Positions 8,208 to 12,176 of a stretch of 12,176 bases of DNA are shown in pieces (position 1 is the first letter of the stretch; each line of letters begins with the position of its first letter). The position numbers were made by a program, and so were the translations under genes. This stretch comes from Treponema sp. UBA4326. Its GTDB lineage: Bacteria; Spirochaetota; Spirochaetia; Treponematales; Treponemataceae. The notes beneath the pieces were generated by a model. It saw only the letters and a program-made list of their open reading frames with translations, was not told the origin of the DNA and did not search any database. The stretch lies in assembly GCA_002393835.1 (NCBI GenBank), contig DGTW01000147.1, forward strand, positions 1-12,176, in the 5' to 3' direction.

Positions 8208-10568
8208 TTACATTGTCCTGACAAGTTCGCCGTACATTCCGCCCTGAGCAATCAGCTCGTCGTGGCTTCCCCTCTGAACGACATTGCCGTGATCAAGAAC
8301 GATTATCTCGTCACTGTCGCGTATTGTTGAGAGCCTGTGAGCTATGATTATACTCGTACAGCCCCGGCGCCGGATATTCTGATCGACTGTCTGCTCGGTA
8401 ATGGCGTCAAGCGCACTGGTGGCCTCATCCATTATGATAATCCGGGGATTAGTAGCCAGGGCACGGGCAATTTCCAGTCTCTGTCTTTGTCCTCCGCTGA
8501 AGTTTCTTCCGCCTTCGCTCACCTGTGAAAAATATCCGCTGGGTCTTGAAGTAATCACATCGTGAATGCAGGCATCCTTGGCCGCCTGAATGTAGACTTC
8601 TTCGGGAATTGTGGAGTTCCACATGGTTATGTTGTCTTTGACCGTGCCCTCAAAAAGGGATATGGTCTGGTTTACGACAGAAACCGAGGCGGCAAAAGTC
8701 TTGCGGTCAATTTGGCTCAAAGGCTTTCCGTCAAACAAGAGTTCTCCGCTCCATAAAGGATAGGTGGCACTCAAAAGTTTTCCTATTGTGGACTTACCGC
8801 TTCCAGTCGCACCAACAAGGGCAATTCGCTTTCCGGGCGTAAACTCCATGTTAAGGTCTTTGATTAAAGGCTCTGCCAGGGGAGAATAACCAAAAACGGC
8901 GTTTTTAATGGAAATATAGCCTTCAAGTTTTCTGACAGGGGCGTAAAAAAGCCGGCTTGATTCTGAAGGTGAAACATGATGAGTTTCCGCAGCATTTCCG
9001 TCAACAAGGGCATTAATTTCAGGATAGCTGTTAACTAGTTCCGGGTGTTTTTTTACAAGCTCCGGCAAGCCTTCCTGACGAAGTTTCTTGATGTATTCGG
9101 CGGCATTGTCCCCGGAGACTTTCTTTCCAGGCCTCGCTTTTTCTGAAGCATCCTCGAAATCATCCTTGAAGAGTTTTGGAACTGGATACTCCATGACATC
9201 ATCAATTCGCTGCATGTCAGCATTGGCGGAAAGCAGGCTGGCGCCCAAGCTCAAAAAAGAATTTATTGGATTGGCAAAATGAGACTGCAGGATTTGAAAG
9301 GCCATAAGCATACCGATTGTGAGATGACCATCCATTACCCTGATTGCCCCCAGTCCCAGAATCAGTATTCCCTGAATTTGAGAGATGGTCTCGGGCACGA
9401 TTGAATTTGCCGTGTTAGTCTTTAGGAGACGCTGATTTTCCAGGATAACCTTGGCCTGCTGACCAGACCACTGCATGAAGAAGTCATTTTCCGAGCCGGA
9501 AGCCTTGATGGACTCAATCATCTCGATTCCAGACATAGTAATTCCGCTGAGTTTCCCCCCCTCCATTTCGATTTTGAAGGATTTGTTTTTGACCCTCTCA
9601 CTCGTAATCTTAAAAATTACGACGACAAGGCAGGTAAGCAAAACCGAAATGACCGTGAGGGGAATATCATAAAAAAGCATGAGAACCAGGAAGAAAACCG
9701 TGCTGAAAAGATTTATGATGACTCCGATAAGCTGCCCCGAAACGAGGCTGGCGATAGAATCACAGGAAGAGATTCGGTTACAAAGCTCACCCGGAAGCCT
9801 CTGCACAAAGAACTGCAAGGGCATTCTGAAAATATGCTCGATGAATTTTGAAGCAGAAGAAAGGCTGAGTCTGACCTGAAAGCGCATCAAAACTGAATTC
9901 TGAATGGCCTGAAGAATGGTAGAAATCAGACAGGTGACGGCCATTACAAAAAGGAGTGGCTTTAAATGTCCCATTGAATTCTTGACGAGAATTTCATCAA
10001 CAAAGAAGCGGGAAAAAGTCGGATATATAAAGCCTGGTATAAAATAGAGGAAACTTAAGAAGCCCAAAAAAGTGAAAATTGAAGAAAGCCCCGTCAGGCG
10101 TTTTTTAAGGCGATTCCATATTTTTGGCTTTTCTCCGCCGGGAGTAAAATTCGGTCCTGGCTCAAAGGTGAGGACAACTCCAGTGAAAGACTCGTCAAAT
10201 TCTTCAAGATCGACAGAGCGCCTGCCTACAGCGGGATCATTTATGACGACCGAATGTCGCTTAAATTTCTCAAATACAACAAAGTGATTGAAATTCCAGA
10301 AAATGATGGCAGGTCTTGTAATCTCACGGAGGGCTTCAACTTCCATTTTAAAGCCCTTCGCTTCCAGCCCATACCTTCGCGCAGCCTTGATAAGATTGCT
10401 GGCCTTAGTTCCGTCCCTGGAAACACCGCACTCAATACGAAGTTCCTCCAGCGAGACATATTTTTTATAGTAAGAAAGAATCATTGAAAGGCTGGCAGCT
10501 CCACATTCAAGGGCTTCCATCTGCAAGACCGTCGGAGTCTTGTTTTTTCTTAGAATCGGGAATTTCAT
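8208..10568 (-). CDS. NHLM-type bacteriocin-system ABC transporter with C39 peptidase
   Basis: A 786-residue peptidase-containing exporter that cuts double-glycine leaders and translocates the peptide across the inner membrane. The N-terminal C39 domain (about 8-135) carries Gln16 (oxyanion), catalytic Cys22 in ALECGAASLSMIL, His95 in NFNHFVVFE and Asp111 in VINDPAVG. The membrane domain spans about 160-450. The ATPase domain (about 548-786) has Walker A GATGSGKS (586-593), Q-loop Gln634, signature SGGQ (691-694), Walker B IIIMDE (710-715) and His744. All catalytic residues are present. Unusual is a charged stretch of about 75 residues (467-541) between membrane domain and ATPase, longer than the usual short linker. 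The gene lies 94 nt after the large precursor and 2 nt before the second ABC gene. The ATG at 10568 has only a poor GGA directly upstream, but the N-terminus aligns well with C39 proteins. Confidence 0.93.
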   Translation of the reverse strand: MKFPILRKNKTPTVLQMEALECGAASLSMILSYYKKYVSLEELRIECGVSRDGTKASNLIKAARRYGLEAKGFKMEVEALREITRPAIIFWNFNHFVVFEKFKRHSVVINDPAVGRRSVDLEEFDESFTGVVLTFEPGPNFTPGGEKPKIWNRLKKRLTGLSSIFTFLGFLSFLYFIPGFIYPTFSRFFVDEILVKNSMGHLKPLLFVMAVTCLISTILQAIQNSVLMRFQVRLSLSSASKFIEHIFRMPLQFFVQRLPGELCNRISSCDSIASLVSGQLIGVIINLFSTVFFLVLMLFYDIPLTVISVLLTCLVVVIFKITSERVKNKSFKIEMEGGKLSGITMSGIEMIESIKASGSENDFFMQWSGQQAKVILENQRLLKTNTANSIVPETISQIQGILILGLGAIRVMDGHLTIGMLMAFQILQSHFANPINSFLSLGASLLSANADMQRIDDVMEYPVPKLFKDDFEDASEKARPGKKVSGDNAAEYIKKLRQEGLPELVKKHPELVNSYPEINALVDGNAAETHHVSPSESSRLFYAPVRKLEGYISIKNAVFGYSPLAEPLIKDLNMEFTPGKRIALVGATGSGKSTIGKLLSATYPLWSGELLFDGKPLSQIDRKTFAASVSVVNQTISLFEGTVKDNITMWNSTIPEEVYIQAAKDACIHDVITSRPSGYFSQVSEGGRNFSGGQRQRLEIARALATNPRIIIMDEATSALDAITEQTVDQNIRRRGCTSIIIAHRLSTIRDSDEIIVLDHGNVVQRGSHDELIAQGGMYGELVRTM

Positions 10569-10617
10569 TTCCGCTAACTATATTTTAATTTTAAGAAAAT
10601 GTCATTTAAATTTTGAG

Positions 10618-10649
10618 AATGGAAAGGCAGAATGCATAAGCCAGCCATT
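10618..10649 (-). promoter_or_regulatory. hairpin between precursor and exporter genes
   Basis: AATGG (10618-10622) pairs with CCATT (10645-10649), and GGC (10626-10628) with GCC (10640-10642), enclosing a loop with ATGCAT. No T-run follows on the minus strand. Such a structure between a precursor and its exporter often lowers or uncouples downstream expression through processing or partial termination, so that peptide exceeds transporter. That role is inference. Confidence 0.35.
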
Positions 10650-10662
10650 TCAAAAGAGATTC

Positions 10663-11130
10663 TTACACATAATCATTAACAATTACTGTCGCAAGAAGCC
10701 CGATTCCTGTTACTACGGCTCCAACCCAAACAGGAGCGCCAAAAGCAACAACCGCAGCACCTGCAACTATAGAAGCCGCTACCGCAACTTCCCTCCAGTT
10801 TTCCTGAAACCAGCTTCCAATAGAATCAAAAAATCCTCCGCCAGACACATGATTCAGCTCATCGTCCGTAAGCTCCATTACTGCTTCTGGATGTTTTTCC
10901 TTGATGCTGCTTGAAACCTGATCCATAATAAAATCACACTGCTTCTGCAAAGACTCGACCTCAAGCTCAGGGTAAAAGGCATGAATGGCCCTGAAAGCAG
11001 ACTCTGGTGAAACGGCCGCTTCAACAATCTGGGAAATTCGCTCAACATCATAATTCTCTGAAACTTTCTCAACATCCGAAGGGGCAAAGCCACATTTGGT
11101 CAACATATCTTTCATTTTTTCATTAGTCAT
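10663..11130 (-). CDS. double-glycine leader precursor peptide with hydrophobic core (bacteriocin-like)
   Basis: A 155-residue precursor. The start at 11130 has AAGGAG (11140-11145) 9 nt upstream. Residues 1-98 form a long, acidic, helical leader ending ELTDDELNHVSGG, a classic double-glycine processing signal; cleavage after Gly98 would release a 57-residue core. The core starts GFFDSIGSWFQENW, amphipathic and aromatic, then runs from about 115 to 151 as a Gly/Ala/Val-rich membrane segment with a central GAP turn, ending NDYV. It has no Cys, so disulfides, lanthionines and sactionine bridges are excluded; the leader's Cys13 and Cys65 are removed. It is first in the run with the C39 exporter pair, its likely processing and export machinery. 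The long leader recalls NHLP-type leaders, but I cannot assign a named leader family. The core looks like a pore-forming or membrane-active bacteriocin. No immunity protein is recognisable. Confidence 0.85.
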   Translation of the reverse strand: MTNEKMKDMLTKCGFAPSDVEKVSENYDVERISQIVEAAVSPESAFRAIHAFYPELEVESLQKQCDFIMDQVSSSIKEKHPEAVMELTDDELNHVSGGGFFDSIGSWFQENWREVAVAASIVAGAAVVAFGAPVWVGAVVTGIGLLATVIVNDYV

Positions 11131-11161
11131 TTCGTAATGCTCCTTAATTTTTATGTCATAG

Positions 11162-11192
11162 ATTTATACGAATGACTTTTGAAAAGGGCTAA
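11162..11192 (-). promoter_or_regulatory. promoter of the large precursor and exporter operon, shared motif
   Basis: On the minus strand: TTAGCC (11187-11192), 18-nt spacer, TATAAA (11163-11168) within TCGTATAAAT, with an A-tract upstream. The predicted leader is about 26 nt to the ATG at 11130. It matches the block before the small precursor (289-319) in both boxes, in the TTTT after TTAGCC, and in exact spacing, while the ten bases between are unrelated. It likely drives the whole run down to 4386. Confidence 0.65.
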
Positions 11193-11213
11193 TTTTTTTT
11201 GTTTTCCAAAATC

Positions 11214-11233
11214 CTATGGCAGTTCCGCCATAG
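11214..11233. promoter_or_regulatory. perfect 7-bp dyad, candidate operator in the divergent intergenic region
   Basis: CTATGGC (11214-11220), a 6-nt spacer, then GCCATAG (11227-11233). It lies between the two divergent promoters, 20 bases upstream of the metallopeptidase -10 and so touching its -35 position, and 21 bases beyond the TTAGCC box of the precursor promoter. There is no T-run after it, so a protein-binding site is more likely than a terminator. No regulator gene is in the window. Confidence 0.45.
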
Positions 11234-11250
11234 AAGTGCAGTGTCCACCA

Positions 11251-11259
11251 TGCTATAAT
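11251..11259 (+). promoter_or_regulatory. extended -10 promoter of the metallopeptidase gene
   Basis: TGCTATAAT is a perfect extended -10 (TGnTATAAT). No -35 consensus lies 16-18 nt upstream, which an extended -10 can tolerate. The expected transcript start is about 11266, exactly the A of the ATG, and no Shine-Dalgarno sequence precedes it, so the mRNA may be leaderless. Confidence 0.55.
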
Positions 11260-11265
11260 ATAAAA

Positions 11266-12093
11266 ATGAATCAAGCATTTTCGTTTCTCTCCCATGATGA
11301 AGAAAAAACTCTTTCAGACTATTGTGAAAACCACTTCGTCTCTTACAATGACCGTCCTTGCGAAGACCTTTCCTTTCTGGACTTCTGGAAGGCTTTCATT
11401 TCAAGTCTGGAGGAAAAAGGAGCGGAAAAGGCAATAAACACCATGCTCATTCCAAACCTTCCACTTAGATTGAAGGACGCAAGCGGAATTTCTGCCCAGA
11501 TTTACAAGTCCGTGGCCGGCTTAATTCCCGTCGTAGGAATCAGCGACAGCCAGGACTTTGAAAACCTTACTGTCAATCTAATCCACAAGGGAAAGAGACC
11601 CGAAAACATTGGCTCGACAGGAGCATCTTTCGTTTACGGAAAAAAAACTCGCTTCATAATCCTCTCGAAAAAGCCCTACAGCAATGTAAGCGCTAAAAGC
11701 ATGGGCTTAGGCGAGGAAGAATGGCTGGAAAAATCAATGAAAATTCGCCTTGAGCACGAATGCACGCATTTTTTTACAAAAAAATTCTTCGGAGTCTCCA
11801 TGAATCACCTGCACGACGAGCTCATAGCAGACTTCTTCGGCCTTCTCTCGGCATTCGGCTCTTACAAGGCTGAATATTTTGAATATTTCATGGGAATAAA
11901 AGGAAGCGAGGGAAGCCGTCTGTCCTGCTACATTCCAGATTGCAGCAAAAATCTTCTTTCAGCCCTAAAAGAAAAAGCCTCAAAAGCCGCGGCCTTTCTG
12001 GAAGAATTGCAAAAAGAAGAGGACTTCTCCAAGCTTTCCCATTCAGATAAAATCCGCTTTCTCTGCCAAAAGCCCTTGCTAAAGCTTGACTGA
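11266..12093 (+). CDS. predicted zinc metallopeptidase-like protein (HECTH...ELIAD)
   Basis: A 275-residue protein, not assigned to a named family. It has HECTH at 164-168, an HExxH zinc-binding/catalytic motif in a helix (KIRLEHECTHFFTKKFFG), and 16 residues later ELIAD (185-189), fitting the ExxxD third-ligand motif of gluzincin peptidases such as M48 and the minigluzincins. No signal peptide or membrane segment is seen, so it is likely cytosolic. The C-terminus (about 228-275) is a Lys/Glu-rich helix. The start at 11266 is the first ATG and coincides with the predicted transcript start; an upstream extension to a TTG at 11179 would run through the promoter. It is divergent from the bacteriocin-like precursor, with which it shares a 135-nt control region. 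It might process or degrade the peptide, or act in self-protection; this is inference from motif and position only. Confidence 0.75.
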   Translation: MNQAFSFLSHDEEKTLSDYCENHFVSYNDRPCEDLSFLDFWKAFISSLEEKGAEKAINTMLIPNLPLRLKDASGISAQIYKSVAGLIPVVGISDSQDFENLTVNLIHKGKRPENIGSTGASFVYGKKTRFIILSKKPYSNVSAKSMGLGEEEWLEKSMKIRLEHECTHFFTKKFFGVSMNHLHDELIADFFGLLSAFGSYKAEYFEYFMGIKGSEGSRLSCYIPDCSKNLLSALKEKASKAAAFLEELQKEEDFSKLSHSDKIRFLCQKPLLKLD

Positions 12094-12102
12094 AAAAATG
12101 GC

Positions 12103-12146
12103 TCCCAGTCGTAGAAACGACTTATCGGGACCGCAGGCTCGCCTGC
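12103..12146 (+). repeat. tandem hairpins downstream of the metallopeptidase gene
   Basis: Hairpin 1: AGTCGT-AGAA-ACGACT (12107-12122), extended by TCCC (12103-12106) and GGGA (12127-12130) across a 4-nt bulge. Hairpin 2: GCAGGC-TC-GCCTGC (12133-12146). Neither is followed by a proper T-run. They are much richer in GC than the surrounding intergenic DNA. They may be a 3' processing/termination structure or a copy of a dispersed palindromic repeat; the window holds no second copy. Confidence 0.4.
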
Positions 12147-12176
12147 TACATGCGTTTTGTGCTTGTAATTATATAC

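Noticed and set aside
5638..11130. Lanthipeptide or sactipeptide biosynthetic cluster
   Set aside because: No LanM, LanB/C, radical SAM or YcaO gene is present, and neither predicted core contains Cys.
11179..11265. N-terminal extension of the metallopeptidase from a TTG
   Set aside because: It would run through the dyad and the extended -10, and has no ribosome site. The ATG at 11266 fits better.

Overview
The window reads as a stretch of a spirochaete chromosome, most likely a host-associated Treponema. The cues are a diderm-type outer-membrane efflux protein, a lipoprotein with a relaxed lipobox, a soluble chemoreceptor fused to an [FeFe]-hydrogenase-like module, and AT-rich intergenic DNA. 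The genus is an inference from gene style, not something the sequence proves. No RNA genes, CRISPR array or insertion sequence were found, and no gap exceeds 300 bases.

Layout, left to right: a small double-glycine-type precursor peptide gene (42-254, minus strand); a divergent TolC-family gene (454-2058, plus); a hairpin with a T-tract between convergent genes; a soluble ferredoxin/[FeFe]-hydrogenase-like/chemoreceptor fusion with its own promoter (2164-4230, minus); then a minus-strand run reading from right to left: a 155-residue precursor peptide with a textbook GG leader (11130-10663), an NHLM-type peptidase/ABC exporter (10568-8208), a second NHLM-type ABC protein (8205-5638) and a Leu/Ile/Val-type substrate-binding lipoprotein (5555-4386). 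Divergent from the large precursor is a plus-strand gene for a predicted zinc metallopeptidase (11266-12093), followed by two hairpins at the right edge.

The core is a peptide maturation and export locus. The C39 peptidase of the first ABC protein should remove the leader after the GG motif while the paired ABC proteins export the core, and the TolC-family protein could provide the outer-membrane exit. No HlyD-type adaptor, RiPP-modifying enzyme or recognisable immunity gene lies in the window. The large precursor has a Cys-free, Gly/Ala/Val-rich membrane-active-looking core. The small one has an aligned leader ending in AAG and a 14-residue basic tail.

The most striking observation is that the two precursor genes, about 11 kb apart, share a near-identical upstream block: TTAGCC, Y, TTTT, ten variable bases, then TCGTATAAAT, with similar leader-RNA lengths. 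This suggests they are co-expressed as one system. The divergent metallopeptidase gene begins at an extended -10 element that places its ATG at the predicted transcription start (possible leaderless mRNA), next to a perfect 7-bp dyad that could be an operator.
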